The notes beneath the pieces are model-generated. The model saw only the letters and a program-made list of their open reading frames with translations. It searched no databases and was not told the origin of the DNA. 64,000 nt of DNA from Spiro-02 sp964465155 (lineage in GTDB: Bacteria > Spirochaetota > Spirochaetia > Sphaerochaetales > Sphaerochaetaceae): the NCBI GenBank assembly GCA_964465155.1, contig CAYXIH010000001.1, positions 96,307-160,306 on the forward strand. Direction: 5' to 3'. This document shows positions 25,624 through 33,800 of the stretch, one piece after another. A program made the position numbers and the translations under genes. How positions within the stretch are numbered: position 1 is the first letter of the stretch; every line of letters starts with the position of its first letter.

Positions 25624-28197
25624 ATGAGAAGAAAATACATAGCTGCATTGTGTGCGGTATTGATGTTCACCATGATCGGTGCTTTCGCGGCCGAGGAGGA
25701 TGTCACAGCACAAGGCAACTGGTGGCAAGGAAAACCAATCGTTGAATTTGCATATGAAGGGCTACAGAATGTACCGGCAACAAAAGTCGACGATATAACA
25801 TATCCCTACAAGGACAAATTGTTCACAGACTCCCTGTTCAATGAGCTTCAGGCACAATTGTATGCCTCCAACTACTTCAGCCACTTTGAAGCGGAAGCGC
25901 TTCCCACAGGCGAGAGCAAGACCGAGCTGCAGATCCTCTTCAGGTTCTACGAGCTCCCCCAGGTTTCCCAGATAGTCTTTGTCGGCAATACCGGAGTGAA
26001 GGAACGCGACCTGCTCAAGAGCATCTCCCTCAAGGTAGGAGACTATGCAACCAAGCAGCAGTTCGACCTTGCAACCACTGCATTGGTCAACTACTACCGT
26101 GACAAGGGGTATAATCAGGCGACGGTTCGTTCCGAATACCAGATAGATGAACCTTCCAACAAGGTTGTCGTGACGTTCATCATCGAAGAGGGGGTGCAGA
26201 GCAAGGTCACCGAGATTACGTTCGAGGGCAACACTGCATTCTCCTCATCCACCCTCAAGAGGAAGCTTGACACCAAGGTCCAGTCGCTGTTCAACTCAGG
26301 CAACTTCAACGAGCAGACCATCCGGGCAGACGGTACGAAGATCGAGCAGTTCTACCAGTCAAATGGATATATCGACGCGAAGGTCACCGATGTGGTGTTC
26401 GAGAATATCAGCCAACCTGAAGACACCGTCAACAAGATGCAGGTCATCTTCCAGATCAGTGAAGGTGAACAGTGGAGGCTGGGGTCCATCGTCGTCGAGG
26501 GAAACACTGTTTTCAGCGATGCAACGATCAATTCCTTGCTGACGATGCCCAGCGGTGCAATCCTCGACATGCAGAAGGTCAACAGCGAGATCTCCAAGAT
26601 TTCTGACCTCTATTGGAATGATGGCTACATATATAACCAGATTGGCGTCCAGGATTCCAGGGATGCGGAGAACCTCACCGTAGACTTTACGATGAATATC
26701 GTCGAGGCTGGGCAGGCTGTTGTTGAGGATATCATCATCGCCGGACTGACCAAGACCAAGCCCTATGTGTTCGAGCGTGAATTGACCATCAACGTCGGCG
26801 ATGTGTTCAGCAAGGCCAAGATGGTGCAGAGCGGTCAGAACATCTACAACACTGGCTTGGTGACTGACGTACAGTTTGACATCCTCTATGGAAGCGAGGA
26901 GGGACTGGTCGTCCTTGAGTTCAAGGTCGTCGAAGGCAACCAGATGGATATCCAGTTCGGTGCAACCTTCGGTGGCAACGTGGATGGATTCCCGGTATCG
27001 GGATTCGTCCAGTGGTCTGACAAGAACCTTGCTGGAACCGGACGTTCCCTCTCAATCGGCACAAACATCAGCCCTGACGCACAGAGCCTCCAAGTCTCCT
27101 TCAATGACGGCTGGGTAGGCAACAAGCGTTGGTCCAATGGCCTGAGCTTGACATTCGAGCGCAGCGTCAAGGGCAACGTCATGCAGAAGGGAGCTGGGTC
27201 TGGCTATTATGATGGTCGCGACACGGAGTCATGGCCCTTGGGCTACAACAGCTACATGGAGTATGCAGCCGCCGGAAAGGCAACTCCTGGAAGCCAATAC
27301 CTGATGTCCTACGACTATTACCGCATTGCCTTGGGGTACAACACCGGATATACATTCATGTTCGATCCTGGCCGTTTGTCTTTGAGCATTGGCGTGTCGG
27401 TTGGCCTCAACCATGCCGTATATGACCAGGCCAAGTATGACCCGTATGAGAAATTGGTGAAGCTGTACCATGAGAAATGGCAGTTCTCCAACAGGATGTC
27501 CCTCTACTTCTCCTGGGATGGACGTGACTTGATTGAGAATACCACGCAAGGGTACCTGCTCTCCCAGCAGTTCACCTATGCCGGTGGCTTCATGTTCGGC
27601 CTGTCCAACTACATGCGCACCACTACCAGTGCCAGTGGATACCTGACATTGTTCTCGATACCCACTGACAAGAAGCCGTACAACGGCGTGATCAGCCTTG
27701 CATCGAGCGTATCGGCAATGTTGCCACAGTATTCCAACTTGGGTGGGTATGGTGATTGGGGATGGCATCCTGCCAAGGAAGGAGCAACCAAATACGAGAT
27801 GCTCTATATCGATGGGATGAACATCGGCCGTGGCTTCTCCCCGGTGTACGACTTGTCGTTCATGTGGGACAACATGCTTGAGTTCAGCATCCCCATCGTC
27901 CAGGACGTGTTGGCAGCCGAGCTGTTCGGAAGTGCAACAGGAGTCACATCCTCGCTTTCCGAACTCAACAAGTTCAGCAACCTCAACTGGTACTTCGCCT
28001 TTGGTGGCGGCATCAAGCTGAAGATACCTGGATTCCCACTTGGTTTGTATTTGGTGAAGAACGCTGTGTACAACGTCTCCGATCCTACCTACAACAGTCC
28101 TGGTGCTTGGTCATGGGTAGGTGGCGATATCTTCAAGGGAACTTCTGCAACCAGTGGAATGAAACTTGTCCTTGCTATCAGCACAAGCCTGTTCTGA
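25624..28197 (+). CDS. bamA: Outer-membrane protein assembly factor BamA (Omp85)
   Basis: An 857-residue Omp85 protein that inserts beta-barrels into the outer membrane. A signal peptide of about 22 residues ends at AFA. Residues about 35-410 hold five POTRA-like repeats (each with the pattern of IVFVGNTGVKERDLLK or ITFEGNTAFSSSTLK), and residues about 430-857 form the 16-strand barrel, ending in Phe (LAISTSLF), as expected for an outer-membrane barrel. AAGGAG lies 7 nt before the ATG. It follows tamB by 33 nt. Confidence 0.96.
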   Translation: MRRKYIAALCAVLMFTMIGAFAAEEDVTAQGNWWQGKPIVEFAYEGLQNVPATKVDDITYPYKDKLFTDSLFNELQAQLYASNYFSHFEAEALPTGESKTELQILFRFYELPQVSQIVFVGNTGVKERDLLKSISLKVGDYATKQQFDLATTALVNYYRDKGYNQATVRSEYQIDEPSNKVVVTFIIEEGVQSKVTEITFEGNTAFSSSTLKRKLDTKVQSLFNSGNFNEQTIRADGTKIEQFYQSNGYIDAKVTDVVFENISQPEDTVNKMQVIFQISEGEQWRLGSIVVEGNTVFSDATINSLLTMPSGAILDMQKVNSEISKISDLYWNDGYIYNQIGVQDSRDAENLTVDFTMNIVEAGQAVVEDIIIAGLTKTKPYVFERELTINVGDVFSKAKMVQSGQNIYNTGLVTDVQFDILYGSEEGLVVLEFKVVEGNQMDIQFGATFGGNVDGFPVSGFVQWSDKNLAGTGRSLSIGTNISPDAQSLQVSFNDGWVGNKRWSNGLSLTFERSVKGNVMQKGAGSGYYDGRDTESWPLGYNSYMEYAAAGKATPGSQYLMSYDYYRIALGYNTGYTFMFDPGRLSLSIGVSVGLNHAVYDQAKYDPYEKLVKLYHEKWQFSNRMSLYFSWDGRDLIENTTQGYLLSQQFTYAGGFMFGLSNYMRTTTSASGYLTLFSIPTDKKPYNGVISLASSVSAMLPQYSNLGGYGDWGWHPAKEGATKYEMLYIDGMNIGRGFSPVYDLSFMWDNMLEFSIPIVQDVLAAELFGSATGVTSSLSELNKFSNLNWYFAFGGGIKLKIPGFPLGLYLVKNAVYNVSDPTYNSPGAWSWVGGDIFKGTSATSGMKLVLAISTSLF

Positions 28198-28220
28198 CAG
28201 GCAACCCAATTTCATGTTAC

Positions 28221-28253
28221 AATTGCCCGTCGGTCTTCCGATGGGCAATTTTG
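28221..28253 (+). terminator. Rho-independent terminator after bamA
   Basis: A 13-bp stem (AATTGCCCGTCGG with CCGATGGGCAATT, one G-T pair) around the loop TCTT, ending in TTTT. It lies 24 nt past the bamA stop. Confidence 0.75.
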
Positions 28254-28269
28254 AGTTTCAGGAGTAAAG

Positions 28270-30882
28270 ATGACAGCCGAACCGAATGACAAGCTTACAC
28301 CGATGATGCAGCAATACCTCTCCATCAAGGAAGAACACCAGGACATGGTCCTCTTCTTTCGGCTCGGTGATTTCTATGAGATGTTCATGGAAGATGCCAA
28401 GGAGGTATCGCGGCTGTTGAACCTGACTCTCACACAACGTGGCGGAAAGCCAATGTGTGGCATTCCCTACCATGCAGCACGCAACTATATCAAACGCCTG
28501 CTTGACGAGGGAAAGAAGATTGCCATATGTGAACAAGTCGAACTTCCCCAGGATGGCAAGACACTCGCTAAACGGGAAGTTGTCCAGGTGATTACCCCGG
28601 CGACCGTCGTGGACGACGATTTTCTCGATTCCGGTTCGAACAGCTTCCTCTTGGCATTGTGCCTCAACGGCGGGTATCCGGTGGCATGCTATGCCGACAT
28701 CTCCACCGGTGAGTTCTTCCTTCGGAGACTTGACGATGCCGACAAGGACATCTCGATCCGTACCTTGATCGCACAGATCCTCCCCAAGGAAATCCTTGTG
28801 GATGAAGATGAGTACTACATGGATAGCTCGTATCAAGAATTGATTTCAAGTTCCCATGCAATGGTCACCAAATTGCCTTCCTGGTACTTCAGCATCACCG
28901 ACGGAAAGAACTTGTTGTGCGAGCAAGCACAGACGGCATCTTTGTTTGGCTTTGGGATTTTGGACGACGAACCCTCGCTGCGCAGTGCCGGTGCCTTGAT
29001 GCGGTACCTCAAGGATACGGCAAAATCGGCAATGTACCAAGTGAAGGACTACCACTTGCTCAATGAGAGCCAGTACCTGGGCATCGACGAATCAAGCCGG
29101 AGGAACCTTGAGATCATCACCAACTTGCATGATGGCACGAGCCATTGCACACTCTTCGAGTCGGTTGACAGGACACGCACCGCAGCAGGTGCACGGTTGC
29201 TCAAGAGTTGGCTTTCCAATCCCCTGCGGGACCTTGCAGCCATTGACCTCAGGCAACAGTGGGTCTCCTCCTTTTTCGATGACCCGACAGAGCTTTCCCG
29301 TGTCCGGGATATCCTGACTGGAACCTTGGACATGGTCCGTCTCACTACGCGCGTGGCGATGCACCGGAGCCAACCTCATGACCTTGTTGCGATCAAAGAG
29401 ACTGCCATGGCATTCTTTGCGTTGGTGGGAGACGACTTGCATAGATATGGCTCCATCCTCCAGCCGCATGTCGACGATGCACAGCTGCAGGCAGTCGTAC
29501 AGCTGGCTGCCTTGGTGGACTCCGCCATAGATTGCAATTGCCTTGGTCCGTTTGAGGAGGGCAGGGTCATCCTCAATGGATATGATTCCCAATTGGATGC
29601 GTTGCGTGCGGTCAAGGATGGAGGCACCAACTTGCTACAGGAATATCTTCAGCGGGTAAAGGAGCAAACAGGCATCCCTACGATCAAGCTATCCTACAAC
29701 AAGATCATCGGACACTTTCTCGAAGTCTCCAAAGCCCAGGCTGACAAGGTTCCTCCAACGTTCGCACGTAGGCAGACACTGGTGAACGCCGAACGGTATA
29801 CCACCGATGAACTCTTGGAATGTGAGACGAAGATGCTCCGAAGCGCTTCTGAGGCGGAGCGCAGGGAACGTGCCTTGTACGATGCATTGGTTGAACAGAC
29901 GCTCCAATGCCTGCAATCCCTGGTGGCAGTAGGGAATTTCCTTGCAGAGATAGACGTGTACCAATCCATGGCGTCCGTTGCCAAGCAACGCGGATATGTG
30001 AGGCCGGTTGTCGATGATTCTGATGTATTGTTGATCAGCGGTGGGCGTCACCCAGTAGTTGAAGCCCAGCTGCACGTCAATGAATTCGTACCCAATGACC
30101 TGAACATAGAACAAGCCAGTGGCCGCTTCTCGTTGATTACCGGGCCGAACATGGCGGGCAAGTCGACATATCTTCGCCAGAATGCCCTCATCGTGCTGCT
30201 TGCCCAGGCAGGTTCGTTTATTCCGGCCGACAGTGCCCGCATTGGGGTGGTGGACAAGCTGTTCTGCCGAGTAGGAGCATCAGACAATCTTGCCAGGGGT
30301 GAATCGACATTTTTGGTCGAGATGCAGGAGGCAGCCTACATTGTCAGGAATGCCACGCGCCGCTCGCTGGTGATCATGGATGAGATCGGGCGTGGCACCA
30401 GCACCCAGGATGGGATGTCAATCGCCTATGCCGTGATGCGCAATCTCATAGAGCTCGGGCCAAAGACCCTGTTTGCAACACATTACCATGAGCTGACGAT
30501 GCTCGATACCACTGGGATCACACTGCTGACACTGTCTGTTACGGAAAAGCGCAATACCGTGATATTCCGTAGGAAGATCCAACAGGGTGTGGCAAATTCC
30601 TCCTATGGGCTGCACGTTGCAAAGATGGCTGGGATGCCCGCTTCGGTGCTCAAGGAGGCGGCGTTGTTCCAAAAGCGCCATTTCGCCGACTATGCGCTGG
30701 GAGGGGGAGCACAGCTTGAGCTATTCCTCAATGAAGAGACGCAGCATGCTCCCCTTGACGATGGGTCCCGGGATCTGCTGCTGTCAATTTCAGAGTTCGA
30801 CATTGACGGATGTACGCCAATCCAAGCGTTGATGGAACTCGGCCGGCTCAAGACAGAGGCACAGAAGATTCTCCAAGATTGA
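28270..30882 (+). CDS. mutS: DNA mismatch repair protein MutS
   Basis: An 870-residue MutS. The mismatch-reading F35-Y36-E37 is in the N-terminal domain (RLGDFYEMF). The ATPase has Walker A GPNMAGKST at 625-633, Walker B LVIMDEIGRGTST and the ATHYHEL signal. Length is normal for MutS1. The C-terminus holds the short dimerisation region. mutL is not in the window. Confidence 0.98.
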   Translation: MTAEPNDKLTPMMQQYLSIKEEHQDMVLFFRLGDFYEMFMEDAKEVSRLLNLTLTQRGGKPMCGIPYHAARNYIKRLLDEGKKIAICEQVELPQDGKTLAKREVVQVITPATVVDDDFLDSGSNSFLLALCLNGGYPVACYADISTGEFFLRRLDDADKDISIRTLIAQILPKEILVDEDEYYMDSSYQELISSSHAMVTKLPSWYFSITDGKNLLCEQAQTASLFGFGILDDEPSLRSAGALMRYLKDTAKSAMYQVKDYHLLNESQYLGIDESSRRNLEIITNLHDGTSHCTLFESVDRTRTAAGARLLKSWLSNPLRDLAAIDLRQQWVSSFFDDPTELSRVRDILTGTLDMVRLTTRVAMHRSQPHDLVAIKETAMAFFALVGDDLHRYGSILQPHVDDAQLQAVVQLAALVDSAIDCNCLGPFEEGRVILNGYDSQLDALRAVKDGGTNLLQEYLQRVKEQTGIPTIKLSYNKIIGHFLEVSKAQADKVPPTFARRQTLVNAERYTTDELLECETKMLRSASEAERRERALYDALVEQTLQCLQSLVAVGNFLAEIDVYQSMASVAKQRGYVRPVVDDSDVLLISGGRHPVVEAQLHVNEFVPNDLNIEQASGRFSLITGPNMAGKSTYLRQNALIVLLAQAGSFIPADSARIGVVDKLFCRVGASDNLARGESTFLVEMQEAAYIVRNATRRSLVIMDEIGRGTSTQDGMSIAYAVMRNLIELGPKTLFATHYHELTMLDTTGITLLTLSVTEKRNTVIFRRKIQQGVANSSYGLHVAKMAGMPASVLKEAALFQKRHFADYALGGGAQLELFLNEETQHAPLDDGSRDLLLSISEFDIDGCTPIQALMELGRLKTEAQKILQD

Positions 30883-30907
30883 ATGGGCAGCCCACTTCCA
30901 CCCCAAA

Positions 30908-31600
30908 GTGGACATGCACGTTCATTTCTTTGGCTGCAGGATCTGTGGCAACGGTACATCCGGTGTGTTGTGTGACGTATGTTCGGCTGAGATACAGCAC
31001 TGGTTGTACGATGCATATGCAACACGCTGTCCCAGGTGCGGACATTCGCGCGTCAATGGGCAGCTGTCATGCCCTACGTGCCAACAACAAGCTTCCAGCA
31101 GGTTTCGTGCGAGTTGCGGCCCATACCAAGGAATAGGGAAGGAGCTGGTCATACAGCTCAAATTCCACCGCAGGAGGACCTTGGTACCCATTGTGGCAGA
31201 CTGCATCGGGTCGTTGCTGGGTGATGGTCCCGTAGCATTGGTTGCAGTGCCAGCATCGAAGAAAGGAGTTGCGTACCGGGGATTTGACCAGATGCAACTG
31301 GTGGCCAAGGCATTGCGGCGGCAATCGAACGGGAGGATACAGGTATTCCGGATGCTTGCTTCGACGCTCTCCTATGAGCAGAAGTTGATGGATGCCCAGC
31401 AACGGCGGAAGATCAGGTTTGGGGTGAATGAACGAAAGAAGCGCAAGCTCGTGCAGTTTGTCCATGAGCATCCTGATGCCGAAATATATGTGATCGATGA
31501 TGTGTCGGTAACGGGAAGCTCCATGGAGCATGCAATGGATTTGGTTGAATCCATAGTCGGTCGGAGAGTTTTGGGTGTTGCTTTCTGCGAAGAAGGATAA
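30908..31600 (+). CDS. comF: ComF-family phosphoribosyltransferase-like protein
   Basis: A 230-residue protein of the ComFC/GntX family. The N-terminus has a zinc-binding module of paired cysteines (CRIC, CDVC, CPRC, CPTC), and the C-terminus a type I phosphoribosyltransferase fold with the PRPP loop VIDDVSVTGSS. In naturally competent bacteria the family helps take up DNA; elsewhere its role is unclear. It starts with GTG at 30908 or ATG at 30914, 25 nt after mutS, with no strong Shine-Dalgarno sequence, so it is probably read from the mutS transcript. Confidence 0.9.
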   Translation: MDMHVHFFGCRICGNGTSGVLCDVCSAEIQHWLYDAYATRCPRCGHSRVNGQLSCPTCQQQASSRFRASCGPYQGIGKELVIQLKFHRRRTLVPIVADCIGSLLGDGPVALVAVPASKKGVAYRGFDQMQLVAKALRRQSNGRIQVFRMLASTLSYEQKLMDAQQRRKIRFGVNERKKRKLVQFVHEHPDAEIYVIDDVSVTGSSMEHAMDLVESIVGRRVLGVAFCEEG

Positions 31601-31637
31601 GAAACATGCCTATTTGCCCCTTTTGCAGATGGATGAA

Positions 31638-31666
31638 TTGACAATTGTTGGAGTTTAACGTATTTT
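31638..31666 (+). promoter_or_regulatory. Promoter upstream of rimP-nusA-infB
   Basis: TTGACA at 31638-31643, a 17-nt spacer and TATTTT at 31661-31666. This is one of the best sigma70-like matches in the window. It stands ahead of a terminator hairpin and about 115 nt before rimP. Confidence 0.7.
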
Positions 31667-31693
31667 AACAACAGAATTAGTTGTGTTTTTTAG

Positions 31694-31720
31694 GGATCGC
31701 GATTGCCGGTCCTTTTTTTT
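31694..31720 (+). terminator. Terminator hairpin in the rimP-nusA leader (possible attenuator)
   Basis: GGATCG (31694-31699) pairs with CGGTCC (31707-31712), one G-T pair, around a 7-nt loop, followed by eight T. It lies downstream of the promoter at 31638-31666 and upstream of rimP, so it could end transcription early. A second small hairpin, GGCC-CTAT-GGCC, follows at 31721-31732. Confidence 0.65.
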
Positions 31721-31781
31721 GGCCCTATGGCCGGTCAAACAAGCATGAATCCATAACAGGCACGACTACCACAGGAAAGAT

Positions 31782-32282
31782 ATGTTACGAACAGGAATAG
31801 AACAGACACAGCTGTACCAGGAGTTTGCCCCGCTGCTGTCCCCGCTGGGGATCACCATCGTCGATGTCAACTCCACGGAACACGGAATGACAAGTGCAAT
31901 TGCACTCGTCATCAAGACGGAAGACCATGATGTGAACACGCAGGATTGCGCCAAGGCCTACAACTTGTTGTACCCACGCCTTGAGATGCGCCTGGGGGAA
32001 CGGGACCTGCACTTGGAAGTGTCGACTCCAGGACTCCAGCGGAATTTCCGTGATATCCATGAGTTCGCGCTGTTCCAAGGCCGCAGGGTACGCTTGTATG
32101 AAAGTGGCAGGGACGCATGGATCGATGGCATGATCTTGGAGACCAATGCGCAGGGTGTGACCTTGGGCAATGTCCATCTCGAGGACCAGAAAGAAGACTT
32201 GGGGACGCAGTTTGTCCCGTTTGAGCAAATACAGAAAGCAAAACTTGATTATAGATGGGAGGATGTTGCACATGTCCAGTGA
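31782..32282 (+). CDS. rimP: Ribosome maturation factor RimP
   Basis: A 166-residue factor for assembly of the 30S subunit. The family pattern is present: an alpha/beta N-domain (LSPLGITIVDVN) and the conserved LEVSTPGLQRNFRD before the C-terminal SH3-like barrel. It overlaps nusA by 11 nt. The order rimP-nusA-infB-rbfA-truB is the classical one. Confidence 0.95.
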   Translation: MLRTGIEQTQLYQEFAPLLSPLGITIVDVNSTEHGMTSAIALVIKTEDHDVNTQDCAKAYNLLYPRLEMRLGERDLHLEVSTPGLQRNFRDIHEFALFQGRRVRLYESGRDAWIDGMILETNAQGVTLGNVHLEDQKEDLGTQFVPFEQIQKAKLDYRWEDVAHVQ

Positions 32283-33753
32283 ATTAGGAGAAGCAATCCG
32301 CAGTATGGTTTCCGAAAAGGGTATTTCCCAGGATCTCGTTATCAGTACCATCGAGGATATTCTCCGTGCGGCATACAAGAGAAAGTTTGGGACAGATGAA
32401 AATGCGGTGATTGAGTTCAACGATGATTTCTCTGACGTCACGTTGAATGCAAAGAGGATCATCGTCGATGATGACAACTACTACAACGAAGTCACTGAGA
32501 TTCCCATGAGCGAGGCTGAAGAGCTTCATGAGGGATGTGAGATCGGAGACGAGTTGTTGGTTCCCATCCCGTTGAAGGACTTTGACCGCATCAGCGTCCA
32601 TAGTGCCAAGCAGCGCGCCCACCAGTCATTCCGCGACATCCAGAAGGATACTTTGTACAGTGAGTTCAAGGCCAAGGAAGGCCAGATGATCATTGGCTAC
32701 TACCAGCGTGAATCCAATGGTGACATCTTCGTTGACTTGGGTACCACCGAGGGAATCCTCCCCCGGCGCAACCAGAGCAGCAGGGAAGTGTACCGCAAGA
32801 ACGACAAGATCAAATGTTACGTCGAGCGTGTCGAGAAGGCAGAGCGTGGGATCCGCGTCCTCCTTTCCCGCACGAGCCCCGAGCTTGTCCGCATGCTGTT
32901 CGAGATGGAGGTTCCCGAAATCTACGACCACAGCATCGAGATCTACAAGATCGTTCGTGAGGCTGGCTACAGGACCAAGATTGCAGTCTTCTCCCACAGG
33001 GAAGAGATTGACCCCGTCGGTGCCTGCGTAGGTCTCAAGGGTATCCGTATCCAGACGATCATGCGTGAGATCGAAGGGGAGAAGATCGATATCCTCAAGT
33101 ACGATCCAAACCCGGCAGTGTTCATCCGCAATGCATTGTCTCCCGCAGAGGTCCGCAATGTTGTCATCACTGACACCCATACGAACCATGCGCTGGCAAT
33201 TGTGGACGAGAACCAGCTCTCCTTGGCAATTGGCAAGCAGGGGCTGAACGTCCGCCTTGCGAACAAACTGTGTGACTGGCTAATCGATGTGAAGACCGAA
33301 GCCCAGTTCGCGGAGATGGATGTTGCAACAGGTGCACGTGAGAAGGCTGACGCCCTCTTTGCTCCCGTTGAAGAAGACTTGGTCGCACCAGCGGAGCAGG
33401 TTGTCGAGGAAGAAGGGATCGAAGTCGATGAGAACGACATCCTCCTTGCCGATCTCCCGATTGACAAGGGTCTGTTGGAGAAGCTCCAGTTCCATGATGT
33501 CTATACGGTGGGTGAGTATGTGAACCTGACCGAGGATGACCTCAAGGAGTTTGGTGATATCACGGAAGAGGAAATCAAGCATCTGCATGACGTAGTCGTC
33601 CAGTATGTAGATATAGTTGAAGAAGAGCAACTTGAAGAGCCTGCTTCGCAGTACACATGTCCGGAGTGCGGAAGTCCCGTAACCGCCGACATGCAGTCCT
33701 GCCCGAACTGTGGCGTGGGGTTGAGCTTCGAAGAAGTTGATTACGAGGAGTGA
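32272..33753 (+). CDS. nusA: Transcription factor NusA with a C-terminal zinc ribbon
   Basis: A 493-residue NusA. The order is N-terminal RNA-polymerase-binding domain (about 1-125), S1 domain (about 130-200), two KH domains (to about 345, including AIGKQGLNVRLANKL), then a helix-hairpin-helix-like region with PIDKGLLEKLQFHDVYTVGEY. The last 35 residues add C463-x2-C466 and C477-x2-C480, a zinc ribbon not usual in NusA. GGGAGG stands 9 nt before the ATG at 32272. NusA controls pausing and termination, and may act on the hairpin in its own leader. Confidence 0.96.
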   Translation: MSSELGEAIRSMVSEKGISQDLVISTIEDILRAAYKRKFGTDENAVIEFNDDFSDVTLNAKRIIVDDDNYYNEVTEIPMSEAEELHEGCEIGDELLVPIPLKDFDRISVHSAKQRAHQSFRDIQKDTLYSEFKAKEGQMIIGYYQRESNGDIFVDLGTTEGILPRRNQSSREVYRKNDKIKCYVERVEKAERGIRVLLSRTSPELVRMLFEMEVPEIYDHSIEIYKIVREAGYRTKIAVFSHREEIDPVGACVGLKGIRIQTIMREIEGEKIDILKYDPNPAVFIRNALSPAEVRNVVITDTHTNHALAIVDENQLSLAIGKQGLNVRLANKLCDWLIDVKTEAQFAEMDVATGAREKADALFAPVEEDLVAPAEQVVEEEGIEVDENDILLADLPIDKGLLEKLQFHDVYTVGEYVNLTEDDLKEFGDITEEEIKHLHDVVVQYVDIVEEEQLEEPASQYTCPECGSPVTADMQSCPNCGVGLSFEEVDYEE

Positions 33754-33800
33754 AGATCTGTTCAGAGAATACGACAGATTAATTAATTCGGAAGGAAAGA

